Source: Pelagimonas sp. (lineage in GTDB: Bacteria > Pseudomonadota > Alphaproteobacteria > Rhodobacterales > Rhodobacteraceae). From it: a DNA stretch of 64,000 nt. Location of the stretch: positions 26,231 to 90,230 of the forward strand of contig JAOARQ010000053.1 in NCBI GenBank assembly GCA_025210455.1. Reading direction: 5' to 3'. The notes under the pieces were generated by a model. The model ran no database searches, was not told the DNA's origin, and saw only the letters and a list, made by a program, of their open reading frames with translations. This document shows positions 18,876-31,055 of this stretch, piece after piece; within the stretch, counting starts at the first letter, position 1; each line of letters begins with the position of its first letter. The position numbers were made by a program, and so were the translations under genes.

Positions 18876-19901
18876 ATGAACCTGAAACAGCTGTCACATC
18901 ACCTGAACCTATCCCAGACCACGGTCAGCCGCGCTTTGAACGGCTATCCCGAGGTCTCCGAAGCCACACGCAAACGTGTGATGGAAGCTGCCAAGACGCT
19001 GAACTACAGCCCCAATTCACGCGCCAAAAGCCTGGCTACTGGCCGCAACCATGCCATCGGCCATGTGATTCCCGTCTCGGATCAGCATGAAATGGTGAAC
19101 CCGATCTTTGGCGACTTCACTGCGGGCGCAGGTGAGACTTATGCGAAAGCCGGCTATGAAATCATGATTTCCATGGTGGATGACACCCGGCAGGAAGAAA
19201 CCTATCGCGCGCTGCGCTCACGCGGGACAGTGGATGGGTTTATCCTGCATGGCCCCCGCATGGCAGACCCGCGCATCGGGCTGCTGACCCAGATCGGCAT
19301 GCCCTTTGTTGTGCACGGGCGGGCGTCGCATATTGAGACGCCTTACAGCTGGCTTGATACCAACAACGGACGCGCCTTTGAACGGGCGACGCAGTTTCTG
19401 CTGGATCTGGGGCATCGGCGCATCGGCCTGATCAACGGGCATGAGTTCATGGATTTCGCCTTTCGCCGCCGCGAAGCCTATGTCACCACTTTGAAAACGC
19501 AGGATATTCCAGCCGATCCGACCTTAATGCAATCGGGTGAAATGACCGAACCCTACGGCTATCGCGCCGCCCAAGAGATGATGGCACTGCCCCAGCCCCC
19601 CACGGCCTTTCTGGTCTCGTCGATGATTTCAGCGATTGGCGTGCGTCGCGCCATTCATGATGCAGGCCTGCAGATGGGGCGGGATGTTTCGGTGATCACC
19701 CACGACGACGATCTCAGCTATCTGAAGAATGGGGATGATGTGCCTATTTTCACCGCCACACGATCGTCAGTGCATCGGGCCGGGAACCTTGCCGCCGAGA
19801 TGCTTTTGCAACTGATCAAATCCCCGCCCCAATCCCCCCTGACCCGCATGATCGAAGCAGAACTGATCATCGGCCAATCCACAGGCCCCGCCCCAAAATG
19901 A
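18876..19901 (+). CDS. aglR: LacI-family repressor of alpha-glucoside genes
   Basis: A LacI/GalR repressor of 341 residues. The N-terminal helix-turn-helix is NLKQLSHHLNLSQTTVSRAL and the hinge helix contains NSRAKSLATG; the rest is a periplasmic-binding-protein-like effector domain. It should release its operator when an alpha-glucoside or derived sugar binds. It is divergent from aglEFGAK, and palindromes are present upstream of both. It overlaps the beta-glucosidase gene by four bases (ATGA), so the regulator heads the operon aglR - beta-glucosidase - glk - pgm. Confidence 0.9.
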   Translation: MNLKQLSHHLNLSQTTVSRALNGYPEVSEATRKRVMEAAKTLNYSPNSRAKSLATGRNHAIGHVIPVSDQHEMVNPIFGDFTAGAGETYAKAGYEIMISMVDDTRQEETYRALRSRGTVDGFILHGPRMADPRIGLLTQIGMPFVVHGRASHIETPYSWLDTNNGRAFERATQFLLDLGHRRIGLINGHEFMDFAFRRREAYVTTLKTQDIPADPTLMQSGEMTEPYGYRAAQEMMALPQPPTAFLVSSMISAIGVRRAIHDAGLQMGRDVSVITHDDDLSYLKNGDDVPIFTATRSSVHRAGNLAAEMLLQLIKSPPQSPLTRMIEAELIIGQSTGPAPK

Positions 19902-21223
19902 GCTTTTCTTTTCAACACTCTGATTTCCCAGATGACTTCCTCTTTGGGACTGCCACCTCGGCCTATCAGATCGAAGGCCACGGTTTTGGCGGTGCCGGGC
20001 GCACCCATTGGGATGATTTTGCCGCGACACCGGGCAATGTGGTGCGGGCTGAACATGGGCAACGCGCCTGTGATCATTACCACCGCTACCCGCAGGATCT
20101 GGATCTTGTGCGCGATGCGGGGTTTGATGCCTATCGGTTTTCTCTATCCTGGGCGCGGGTCATGCCGGATGGGCGGACCCCCAATCCCGAGGGGCTGGAT
20201 TTCTACGACCGCCTGACAGACGCCATGTTAGAACGCGGGCTAAAGCCCTGTGCAACGCTTTATCACTGGGAACTGCCTTCGCCGCTGGCGGATCTGGGCG
20301 GCTGGCGCAATCGTGATATTGCCGATTGGTTTGCAGACTACACCCATACGATCATGTCACGCCTTGGCGACCGTATGTATTCCGTGGCCCCCATCAACGA
20401 ACCCTGGTGTGTCGCCTGGCTTAGTCACTTTCTGGGGCATCACGCGCCGGGGCTGCGCGATATCCGCGCCGCCGCCCGCGCGATGCATCATGTGCTGCTG
20501 TCTCATGGACGCGCGATTCAGGTGATGCGCGATCTGGGGCTCACGAACCTTGGCAGCGTGTTCAATCTGGAATGGGCCACCCCAGCCGATGACAGCCCGG
20601 CGGCGCAGGCCGCAGCGGCGCGCTATGATGCGATCTACAATCACTGGTTCCTGAGCGGCGTTTTTAAAGGCCACTACCCAGCGCAGGCCCTTGACGGGCT
20701 TGAGCCGCATCTGCCCGCCAATTGGCAGGATGACTTTACCACTATCCAAAGCCCCTTGGATTGGTGTGGGTTAAATTACTACACCCGCAAGTGCATCGCC
20801 CCTGATCCCAGCCCCTGGCCCGCCCTGCGCGAAGTCGATGGCCCATTGCCCAAAACCCAGATGGGATGGGAGATTTACCCCGAGGGCCTGTATAACTTTC
20901 TGACCAGCACCGCAAAAACCTATACTGGCGACCTGCCACTTTTGATCACTGAAAACGGCATGGCCTCTGCGGAGAGCCCCATATCCGGCGGTGTTCACGA
21001 TCCCGAAAGGATCGCATTTCTGGATGCCCATCTTGCGCAGGTTCTGCGGGCCATGCGTGACGGGGTGCCGGTTCAGGGCTATTTTGTCTGGTCGCTTTTG
21101 GACAATTATGAATGGGCTTTGGGCTATGAGAAACGCTTTGGCCTTGTGCACGTGGATTTCGAAACCCTTGAGCGTCAGCCAAAATCATCATATTTAGCGC
21201 TAACAGAACTCCTGAATCGCTAA
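19898..21223 (+). CDS. Beta-glucosidase, glycoside hydrolase family 1
   Basis: 441 residues, normal for GH1. The N-terminal signature is FLFGTATSAYQIEG; the acid/base is Glu168 in INEPW and the nucleophile is Glu352 in LLITENGMAS. It hydrolyses beta-linked glucosides or cellobiose to glucose, in the cytoplasm (no signal peptide). It is translationally coupled to aglR and followed by glucokinase, so beta- and alpha-glucoside use appear to be co-regulated. The extreme 3' end contains a TTTAGCGCTAACA sequence that may act as an operator for glk. Confidence 0.95.
   Translation: MSFSFQHSDFPDDFLFGTATSAYQIEGHGFGGAGRTHWDDFAATPGNVVRAEHGQRACDHYHRYPQDLDLVRDAGFDAYRFSLSWARVMPDGRTPNPEGLDFYDRLTDAMLERGLKPCATLYHWELPSPLADLGGWRNRDIADWFADYTHTIMSRLGDRMYSVAPINEPWCVAWLSHFLGHHAPGLRDIRAAARAMHHVLLSHGRAIQVMRDLGLTNLGSVFNLEWATPADDSPAAQAAAARYDAIYNHWFLSGVFKGHYPAQALDGLEPHLPANWQDDFTTIQSPLDWCGLNYYTRKCIAPDPSPWPALREVDGPLPKTQMGWEIYPEGLYNFLTSTAKTYTGDLPLLITENGMASAESPISGGVHDPERIAFLDAHLAQVLRAMRDGVPVQGYFVWSLLDNYEWALGYEKRFGLVHVDFETLERQPKSSYLALTELLNR
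21192..21205 (+). promoter_or_regulatory. Candidate CceR-like operator at the end of the beta-glucosidase gene
   Basis: ATTTAGCGCTAACA matches 12 of 14 positions of the palindrome TGTTAGCGCTAACA, which I recall as the type bound by the LacI-family carbon regulator CceR of Rhodobacter. It lies 27 bases upstream of glk but within coding sequence. A similar site precedes eno. Confidence 0.35.
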
Positions 21224-21232
21224 GGCTTGCCC

Positions 21233-22192
21233 ATGTCTCATCCTCGCTCTCTGGTCGCCGACGTTGGCGGCACAAACACCCGTGTGGCCTTTTGCGAGGG
21301 GCGGCATCTGCTGACTGACAGCATCGAACGCTTTCGCAACAGCGAATTTCCGGGCATTGAGCCGATCCTTGAACGCTATCTGCAAGATAAGGATGTGACG
21401 CCGCAGGCGGTCTGTGTGGATATCGCTGGCCCGGTGCGCGGCGATACCGGCCATGTGACCAATCTGGACTGGCATATCAGCCACGCGGGGCTCTGTCAGG
21501 CCACCGGTGCGCAGACGGCGGATATTCTCAATGACATGCAGGCGCAGGGCCATGCTGTGCCCTATCTTGAGCCGCACAGCTATTGCACGTTGCTGAAAGG
21601 ATCCATCCCACCCGAAGGCAACACGCGGCTGGTGATCAATGTGGGCACGGGGCTGAATGCCTCGATTGTGCTTTATATCAATGGCCAGACGGTGGTGCCC
21701 CCTGCCGAGGCCGGGCATATTTCGCTGCAGGCGCGCAATGATGAAGAGATGCGGCTGCTGCGCTGGATTGAAGATCAGCACGGGGTTGTGGGCCTGGAAG
21801 ATATCCTGTCCGGGCGCGGATTTGAACGACTGCACGCCTGGATCTGCCATGACGAAGGACAGGGCACGCCGCTTTCTGCTGCTGAGATCCTAAGCGCCTA
21901 TCAGGCGCATGACGCGCAGGCGCAACGCTGCCTTGGGCTGTTTACGCGCTTTCTGGGGCGCTATGCCGGAGATCTGGCGCTGATCACCCTGCCCTATGCC
22001 GGGATCTATCTGGTGGGTGGCGTGATGCAGCATCTTGGCAAACACCTGGTGCAGGCTGGTTTTGAACAGGCTTTCACCGACAAGGGGCGTTTTGGCGATC
22101 ATGTGCGCCAATACACGCTGCATCTGGTAACAGATGACTATGCAGCGCTGTGCGGCTGCGCCTCACATCTGGAAGAGATTTCCGCAGGCTGA
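21233..22192 (+). CDS. glk: Glucokinase
   Basis: Phosphorylates glucose to glucose-6-phosphate. 319 residues, Glk (COG0837) type: phosphate-1 motif LVADVGGTNTR at the N-terminus, adenosine region VINVGTGLNAS near 138, and GVMQHLG near 268. The start ATG 21233 is preferred over the TTG six bases upstream. It follows the beta-glucosidase by nine bases in the same operon, phosphorylating the glucose released by both glucosidases for the Entner-Doudoroff route. Confidence 0.93.
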   Translation: MSHPRSLVADVGGTNTRVAFCEGRHLLTDSIERFRNSEFPGIEPILERYLQDKDVTPQAVCVDIAGPVRGDTGHVTNLDWHISHAGLCQATGAQTADILNDMQAQGHAVPYLEPHSYCTLLKGSIPPEGNTRLVINVGTGLNASIVLYINGQTVVPPAEAGHISLQARNDEEMRLLRWIEDQHGVVGLEDILSGRGFERLHAWICHDEGQGTPLSAAEILSAYQAHDAQAQRCLGLFTRFLGRYAGDLALITLPYAGIYLVGGVMQHLGKHLVQAGFEQAFTDKGRFGDHVRQYTLHLVTDDYAALCGCASHLEEISAG

Positions 22193-23887
<1,695 letters not shown>

Positions 23888-23900
23888 TCAGGAGTTTAGG

Positions 23901-24236
23901 ATGCGCTGGCAGCTGCCCTTGGGAAGTCTAGGTTTTATGCTGCTGGTGGCCTGTCAGGCCCCTGCCCCAAAGCCTGCGCCGGAGCCTGAGACAAACCTGC
24001 CCAAAGATCTGCATATCTTTGAGATCGGGGCCGAAACCGCCCCCTGCACGGGCGTTGCGCCCAGACAGTGTCTGATCGTCAATGGCGAGCTGTTCTATGA
24101 ACCGATTGCGGGCTATACCCATCAGCATGGGATCCCCGCGCGCATCTGTATCGAGCGTCGCAAACGCGCCGAGCCGATCCCGGCGGATGTTGGCCTGTTT
24201 ACTTATACCCGCACCCCCTGCCCCGAGACATCATGA
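23901..24236 (+). CDS. Small DUF4377-like lipoprotein
   Basis: 111 residues. An N-terminal lipoprotein signal ends in the lipobox LLVAC near residue 18, followed by a Pro/Ala/Glu-rich linker. The mature part has APCTGVAPRQCLIV and a beta-rich tail, a pattern resembling DUF4377 domains (found in HslJ-like and other envelope proteins). Exported and lipid-anchored, most likely in the outer membrane. It starts 13 bases after pgm and overlaps the EamA gene by four bases; no link to sugar use is evident. Function unknown. Confidence 0.75.
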   Translation: MRWQLPLGSLGFMLLVACQAPAPKPAPEPETNLPKDLHIFEIGAETAPCTGVAPRQCLIVNGELFYEPIAGYTHQHGIPARICIERRKRAEPIPADVGLFTYTRTPCPETS

Positions 24237-25129
24237 TGGAAAACATACGTGGAATTGCGCTAATGGTTCTGGCCATGGCGGGGTTTGCTGTGGAAGACGT
24301 GCTGTTCAAATCCGCCGCGCTTTATCTGCCGACAGGTCAGATCCTGCTGGCTTTGCTGATCATTGGCAGCCTGTTTTTCGCCGCGCTGGCGCGGATGCGG
24401 GGACTGCCTGTCTTTGACCGGATCTTTTTCCACCCCGCCGTGATGGGCCGCAACCTGAGCGAAGCCATCGGCACGCTGGCCTTTGTGATGTCGATCACGC
24501 TGTTGCCGCTTTCCCTGGCCTCATCAGTGTTTCAGGCCATGCCGCTGGCCATTACACTGGGGGCTGCGGTCTTTTTGAACGAACCGGTGGGCTGGCGGCG
24601 CTGGAGCGCGATTTTCGTGGGGTTTGCCGGGGTCATGCTGATCATTCGCCCCGGCATGGAGGCCTTTGACCCGCTCAGCCTTTGGGCTGTGCTGGCGGTG
24701 ATCGGGCTGGCGGGGCGCGATCTGTTTTCGCGCGCCGTGCCCAAAGATATCAAAGATGTGCAACTGGCCTGCTATGGCTTTGGCGTTGTGATCCCGATTG
24801 CGATTGCCCTGCTGTATCTGGAAGGCGGGCCCCAGCCCGCAACCCCGCCGCAGATGGCGATGATTGTCGGGGCCGCCTGTTTCGGCATTTTTGCCTATTA
24901 CGCGCTGACGGCCGCGTCACGCATGGGCGATGTGGCCACAATCACCCCGTTTCGCTATACCCGGCTGATTTTCGCCCTGATTTTCGCCTATTGGATCTTT
25001 GATGAACGCCCCGATGGGCTGACACTGCTGGGGGCTGCGCTGATCATTGCTTCGGGGATTTACACGCTGTGGCGCGAACGCAAGCGCGGTCATCTCAATA
25101 AGCCCATGGATGCGGAAACCACTATTTAA
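24233..25129 (+). CDS. EamA-family (DMT superfamily) transporter
   Basis: A 298-residue inner-membrane protein with about ten helices arranged as two EamA repeats; the second begins near LWAVLAVIGLAGRDLF. The end (TLLGAALIIASGIYTLWRERKR) is typical. Members export or import small metabolites, but the substrate cannot be read from sequence. The start overlaps the upstream lipoprotein stop; ATG 24233 and 24236 are both possible. It is followed by about 140 bases leading to eno, with no clear terminator. Confidence 0.9.
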   Translation: MMENIRGIALMVLAMAGFAVEDVLFKSAALYLPTGQILLALLIIGSLFFAALARMRGLPVFDRIFFHPAVMGRNLSEAIGTLAFVMSITLLPLSLASSVFQAMPLAITLGAAVFLNEPVGWRRWSAIFVGFAGVMLIIRPGMEAFDPLSLWAVLAVIGLAGRDLFSRAVPKDIKDVQLACYGFGVVIPIAIALLYLEGGPQPATPPQMAMIVGAACFGIFAYYALTAASRMGDVATITPFRYTRLIFALIFAYWIFDERPDGLTLLGAALIIASGIYTLWRERKRGHLNKPMDAETTI

Positions 25130-26548
<1,419 letters not shown>

Positions 26549-26559
26549 ACCCTAATAAC

Positions 26560-26596
26560 AGGCGCGCCCGGCATTCTTTGGGCGCGCCTATTCTTT
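26560..26596 (+). terminator. Intrinsic terminator of eno
   Basis: AGGCGCGCCC and GGGCGCGCCT form a perfect 10-base stem, followed by ATTCTTTT, starting 12 bases after the eno stop. Confidence 0.88.
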
Positions 26597-26671
26597 TGCG
26601 CCAATCTGCCCCCTTGAAGTCATTTGATTTCTGCGCTGTGTATTCACATCCATTTTTTGCACCAAAGTGTC

Positions 26672-27982
26672 ATGCAAAGCGACAATTCAAAACGCATTGA
26701 AAACCTATTTCGATCTGAGTTTTCCAAGCGACCAGAGGTCGTTCTTAGATTTGCGCTGATTTCCCTTTGCGCCGGCCTGCTTTACGCACACTCCATGAAT
26801 GCTTTGGTTCTGCTCTGGGCCTGTGTTTTCGCCGCCATGAGCGCCTCTCTCTTTGCGCTCACCCGTCCCAGAATTTCACCTGCATTAACACTGCGTGTCA
26901 CGGCTAGCTATGCGATCTATTTTCTCAAGACGCTGCTTTTTGCTTCGCTGCCAGTGTATCTTTTGCGGCAGAGCAGCACCGTTGAGATGGCGACAGGTGC
27001 GCTGCTGCTGGCTGGCATGGCGATCCACCTGCCTCAGCGACAAAGCCCGGATCGGGTGACCATCACGCTGGATCTGTGCAATCTGCTGATTGTCGCGGCC
27101 CTTTTGCTGCACGCCCCTTTTTCACAGCTTAGCGGGATCTTTGATTGGATCGTGATCGGGGTCTTTATTCTGAGCATCGCCGCCTATTATACGCTTACCG
27201 CCTATAATCACGTCAAAAATCAAAATCATCTGGCTGAAACGGAACGTCGATATGCGCGTGCTCAAAAGATCCGGGCGCTCAGTCAATTTGTGGGCGGTGT
27301 GGCGCATGAGTTTAACAATCAGCTAACGGCTATTCAGGGCCACCTTGAATTGCTGGAGCTGTCCGCTGACGACAAAGGCAGCGAGCAGGCCCATTCAATA
27401 GCTCAGATCCGGGCAGCCACACAAAGCGCCTCGGCAACGGTCAGGCAACTTGTGGCCTCGAGTGGGCGCATGCGTCTGACACCGCGCAAAACCTCTGTCA
27501 CCGCGTTTCTGGCGCGGGTGGAACATGTGCTGAACAACCTGCTGGACGAAGAGATCATACTGATCATCGACGCCCCCAAACCTGATCTGATCTGCGTGGT
27601 CGACCGGGATATGCTGGAAACCTGCCTGATCCAGCTCTGCCTGAATGCGCAGGACGCCATGCAGAAATCGGGGGTCATCACGATCTCTGCCGAACGCTTT
27701 CAGGGCACCCGGCGGCACGATCCTCAGCTACTGACTATCGCCAGCTATGTTGTCTTTCATGTTGAGGATTCCGGGCCCGGTGTCTGCGACGTCACTTTGC
27801 GCCAGATGGATGAGCCCTTTTACACAACCAAATCTCAGGGCGAAGGTCAGGGATTGGGGCTGTCTGCGGTGGCAGGCTTTGCCAAACAATCGCGCGGAAC
27901 ATTGCAGCTGACGTCAGGCCAGCAGGGATTGCGGGCCTCGGTGGTCTTGCCCGCAGAACATAATCACCCTTCCGGGTCTTGA
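26672..27982 (+). CDS. Orphan membrane sensor histidine kinase
   Basis: 436 residues. The N-terminal ~190 residues hold about six membrane helices with no extended periplasmic loop, so sensing is probably in the membrane. The phosphoacceptor is His212 in GVAHEFNNQLTAI; the ATPase domain has the N box LCLNAQDAM, G1 box VEDSGPGVC and G2 region GEGQGLGLSAV. The start ATG 26672 is preferred; the upstream TTG would add 16 residues without a ribosome site. No response regulator is adjacent, so its partner must be elsewhere. It ends tail-to-tail with ccmE, overlapping by 19 bases. Confidence 0.9.
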   Translation: MQSDNSKRIENLFRSEFSKRPEVVLRFALISLCAGLLYAHSMNALVLLWACVFAAMSASLFALTRPRISPALTLRVTASYAIYFLKTLLFASLPVYLLRQSSTVEMATGALLLAGMAIHLPQRQSPDRVTITLDLCNLLIVAALLLHAPFSQLSGIFDWIVIGVFILSIAAYYTLTAYNHVKNQNHLAETERRYARAQKIRALSQFVGGVAHEFNNQLTAIQGHLELLELSADDKGSEQAHSIAQIRAATQSASATVRQLVASSGRMRLTPRKTSVTAFLARVEHVLNNLLDEEIILIIDAPKPDLICVVDRDMLETCLIQLCLNAQDAMQKSGVITISAERFQGTRRHDPQLLTIASYVVFHVEDSGPGVCDVTLRQMDEPFYTTKSQGEGQGLGLSAVAGFAKQSRGTLQLTSGQQGLRASVVLPAEHNHPSGS

Positions 27983-28425
27983 TAGACACCCTGCTCTTTC
28001 AGAGCATCGACCACCTCTTTGGGCATATAGGTCTCGTCATGTTTGGCCAGGATTTCGCTGGCCTGAAACACGCCGTCAATATAGCGCCCGGTTCCAACCA
28101 TACCCTGATTTTCTTCAAACAGATCCGGCAGAACGCCGCTGTAAACCACAGGCACTGTGGCACCGCCATCTGTGACATTAAAACGGATGTCCTGCCCTAC
28201 ACCACGTTGCAGCGATCCCTCTTCGACAAGGCCGCCAATTCGGAAAACCTCATTGGGCTCTGGCGGTTCTTCCATCACCTGACTGGGGGAACGGAAAAAG
28301 TTGATCCCATCTTGCAGCGCATAGCCGATCAGGCCGGTTGAGACGATCAAGGCCACCACCGCCACGGAAATCACCTGAATACGCCGTTGCTTTTTAAGAG
28401 ATTTCAAAGCCATCCCAGCCCCCAT
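27964..28425 (-). CDS. ccmE: Cytochrome c maturation haem chaperone
   Basis: Receives haem covalently in the periplasm and passes it to CcmF/H for cytochrome c assembly. 153 residues (149 if ATG 28413 is used): a basic N-terminus with LKKQRR, one membrane anchor (~18-38), then an OB-fold domain with VPVVYSGVLPDLF and the haem-binding histidine in LAKHDETYMP (HxxxY). The other ccm genes are not adjacent: the downstream neighbour is the convergent histidine kinase, so ccmE stands alone between argC and the kinase. Confidence 0.93.
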   Translation of the reverse strand: MGAGMALKSLKKQRRIQVISVAVVALIVSTGLIGYALQDGINFFRSPSQVMEEPPEPNEVFRIGGLVEEGSLQRGVGQDIRFNVTDGGATVPVVYSGVLPDLFEENQGMVGTGRYIDGVFQASEILAKHDETYMPKEVVDALKEQGVYQDPEG

Positions 28426-28499
28426 TTTCCTGCCGCCAATATAGGCCCTTGTTTAAAGATTGCGAAGGGGCAAGCGCGATTTGCCGCGCCCCTGCAAAA

Positions 28500-28524
28500 C
28501 GCAAAACGGGGGCTGATGCCCCCG
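28500..28524 (-). terminator. Intrinsic terminator of argC
   Basis: On the minus strand CGGGGGC-ATCA-GCCCCCG is followed by TTTTGCG. It starts 26 bases after the argC stop codon and separates argC from ccmE. Confidence 0.8.
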
Positions 28525-28549
28525 CTGCGCGTGTCAATCAAACCAAATG

Positions 28550-29578
28550 TCAGGGGAAACAGGGGGCCAGCATCAGACCGGCTGTTTCCTCTTCGCCCAG
28601 CATCAGGTTGGCGTTTTGCACCGCTTGCCCCGAGCTGCCTTTGCACAGATTGTCCAAAGCGCCAACAACGATGGCACGCCCCTCGATCCGGTCGCCCGTG
28701 ACCCCCAGATGGCAGAAGTTCGATCCCCGCACATGATGGGTAGACGGGGTTTCCCCAAAGGGCAGCACTTCGACAAAAGGCTCAGCCGCATAGGCAGACA
28801 CCAGCTGAGCATGAATCGCCTGTGGGTCCCCCTTTACATAGGTCGTGGCCAGGATCCCCCGGTTAAAGGGGCCCAGATGCGGCGTGAACTGAATTTTCAC
28901 CTCACGCCCAGCCAGGGCACTGAATTCCTGATCAAATTCTCCAAGATGCCGATGTGTCCCACCTACGGCATAGGCATTTGTGCCTTCGCTCAGTTCGGCA
29001 TGTAGCAGGTTCTCTTTCAAGGAACGCCCAGCCCCGCTGACACCGCATTGCAGATCCAGAATAATCTCGTCGAGATCAATCACACCGGCGGCAATCAAGG
29101 GCCGCAAAATGAACTGCCCTGTCGCTGCGTTGCAGCCTGTGCCAGCCACCAGACGCGCAGATCTGATCTGCTCCCGGTAGAATTCTGTCAGCCCATAGAC
29201 CGCCTCTTTTTGCATCTCAACGGCGCTATGCGGGTTGCCATACCACTTTTCATACTCTGCCGGATCCCGCAGCCGGAAATCTGCGCTGAGATCCACGATC
29301 TTCACCGATTTGGGCAGCTGGCTGATCACTTCCTGGCTGGTTTTATGCGGCAACGCGCAAAAGCACAGATCAATCTGATCGTAGTCGATCTGTTCCCAGG
29401 TCACGAGATCGGGCAGATCCAGATGGCGCAGGTGCGGAAAGACTTTGGCCATGCTTTGCCCAGCTTTTGAATTGGCCGCCAAGGCCTTGATTTCAAAAGA
29501 AGGATGGGTGGCGATCAGCCGGATGAGTTCGGCGCCGGTATAGCCCGACGCGCCAATGATGGCGATGGAATACGACAT
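28550..29578 (-). CDS. argC: N-acetyl-gamma-glutamyl-phosphate reductase
   Basis: Third step of arginine biosynthesis: NADPH-dependent reduction of N-acetylglutamyl phosphate to the semialdehyde. 342 residues, dehydrogenase domain with [12 protein letters not shown] at the N-terminus and the catalytic Cys149 in GTGCNAATG; the region [11 protein letters not shown] follows. The start is ATG 29578, since the in-frame upstream codons precede the Rossmann fold by 23 unrelated residues. Transcribed downstream of rpsI but separated from it by a terminator. Confidence 0.96.
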   Translation of the reverse strand: MSYSIAIIGASGYTGAELIRLIATHPSFEIKALAANSKAGQSMAKVFPHLRHLDLPDLVTWEQIDYDQIDLCFCALPHKTSQEVISQLPKSVKIVDLSADFRLRDPAEYEKWYGNPHSAVEMQKEAVYGLTEFYREQIRSARLVAGTGCNAATGQFILRPLIAAGVIDLDEIILDLQCGVSGAGRSLKENLLHAELSEGTNAYAVGGTHRHLGEFDQEFSALAGREVKIQFTPHLGPFNRGILATTYVKGDPQAIHAQLVSAYAAEPFVEVLPFGETPSTHHVRGSNFCHLGVTGDRIEGRAIVVGALDNLCKGSSGQAVQNANLMLGEEETAGLMLAPCFP

Positions 29579-29744
29579 GGGTCTGCCCCGAATGATAGAG
29601 TGGTGGAAAAGATCTGAGATAGGCGCAGTCGCGCCCATGGGCGGCATTATCGTCGCAGAATTTTCAGGTTTGGCTGAAACATCTCAGGAACTCCTCATGG
29701 GGTCTATAGCGTGCGCGCCGCTGATATTCAATCCCCGCAAGAAC

Positions 29745-29772
29745 AAAGGGCCCGCGAATGGCGAGCCCTTTG
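29745..29772 (-). terminator. Intrinsic terminator of the rplM-rpsI operon
   Basis: On the minus strand AAAGGGCTCGC and GCGGGCCCTTT pair (one G-T), followed by GTTCTTG. It lies 22 bases after the rpsI stop. Confidence 0.75.
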
Positions 29773-29793
29773 AAAATTCGTCGTAAAACGCGA

Positions 29794-30282
29794 TTAGCGC
29801 TTCGAGAACTGGAACGAACGGCGGGCTTTGCGCTTACCGTATTTCTTACGTTCAACAACACGCGAGTCGCGGGTCAGGAAGCCAGCAGCTTTCAGAGCTG
29901 CGCGCAGTTCTGGGTTATACAGCTGCAGCGCCTTCGAAATGCCGTGCTTGACCGCACCGGCCTGACCGGTCAGGCCACCGCCCTTTACGGTCGCCATCAC
30001 GTCGAATTCACCTTCAACGCCAGCAACCTGGAACGGCTGACGCAGGATCAGCTGCAGAACCGGACGCGCGAAATACTTGTCCATGTCCTTGCCGTTTACG
30101 GTCACTTTACCGGAACCCGGCTTGATCCAAACGCGGGCAACAGCGTCTTTACGCTTGCCGGTTGCGTAGGAACGGCCCAACTCGTCACGAACGGGTTCGC
30201 GCGGTGCTGCGGTTTCTTCGACAACTGCTTCGACACCAGCTGCGGTGCCAAGCTCTTCCAGAGAATTGATCTGATCAGCCAT
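29794..30282 (-). CDS. rpsI: 30S ribosomal protein S9
   Basis: 162 residues: an acidic N-terminal extension of about 35 residues, common in alphaproteobacteria, then the S9 core with [15 protein letters not shown], the [14 protein letters not shown] signature, and the basic C-terminus ending in FSKR that reaches the P-site tRNA. It follows rplM by three bases, the universal L13-S9 operon order. Confidence 0.99.
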   Translation of the reverse strand: MADQINSLEELGTAAGVEAVVEETAAPREPVRDELGRSYATGKRKDAVARVWIKPGSGKVTVNGKDMDKYFARPVLQLILRQPFQVAGVEGEFDVMATVKGGGLTGQAGAVKHGISKALQLYNPELRAALKAAGFLTRDSRVVERKKYGKRKARRSFQFSKR

Positions 30283-30285
30283 TGG

Positions 30286-30744
30286 TTACACCCGGGTGTT
30301 CTTGGAGTTTTTGGATGCGACGTCCAGAACCTCAGGGTTCTGGGCCTCGTGCGGGTGCTCGGCGCCCGCGTAAACGCGCAGATTGGTCATCTGCTTGCGC
30401 GACAGGCGGTTGCCTGGCAGCATGCGCTTGACCGCCTGAACGACAACACGCTCAGGGTGCTTGCCTTCCAGGATCTCTTCCTTGGTGCGCGATTTGATGC
30501 CGCCCGGATGGCCGGTGTGCCAGTAGAAACGTTCGTCGCGCTTCTTGCCGGTCAGCTGCACCTTGTCGGCGTTGATGATGATGACGTTGTCGCCCATATC
30601 CATATGAGGCGTGAATGACGGCTTGTGCTTGCCGCGCAGACGCATGGCAACGATCGACGCAAGACGGCCCAGCACCACGCCTTCGGCGTCGATGATGATC
30701 CACTTCTTCTCGATGTCTGCCGGTGTCGCAGAGAAGGTTTTCAT
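30286..30744 (-). CDS. rplM: 50S ribosomal protein L13
   Basis: 152 residues. The typical N-terminus ([14 protein letters not shown]) and the L13 core ([38 protein letters not shown]) are present. The start is ATG 30744; the upstream in-frame start is 15 residues longer and does not match the family. First gene of the rplM-rpsI operon with a good housekeeping promoter about 70 bases upstream. Confidence 0.99.
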   Translation of the reverse strand: MKTFSATPADIEKKWIIIDAEGVVLGRLASIVAMRLRGKHKPSFTPHMDMGDNVIIINADKVQLTGKKRDERFYWHTGHPGGIKSRTKEEILEGKHPERVVVQAVKRMLPGNRLSRKQMTNLRVYAGAEHPHEAQNPEVLDVASKNSKNTRV

Positions 30745-30812
30745 TGGGTATTCCCGTGTTTCAAGTAGATGAGCCGCGCAGTTCCTCACACGGCCCGAAA
30801 TCCGATTGCCGT

Positions 30813-30840
30813 GTTATAGACGGGAAAACAATCCAGTCAA
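30813..30840 (-). promoter_or_regulatory. Sigma70-type promoter of rplM-rpsI
   Basis: TTGACT and TATAAC with a 16-base spacer on the minus strand, placing the transcription start about 60 bases before the rplM ATG. Confidence 0.7.
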
Positions 30841-31055
30841 GACAGGATGGCCCTATTTATCCGTTACAAAACAATAACTTAAAATTAAGGTATCAAAATA
30901 CCCCACAGCATAGCGATTCCTAGTTTGAAATTTTTAGATAGAGACAACTGTAAGAACTTTTTCGCGCCGCCACGACCACGGTTGACCAATAAGTAAGGTT
31001 TCATGGGCCAATCTTGCATGATTGCCTCTATGCAGGACACAACCCCAAGGGCCTG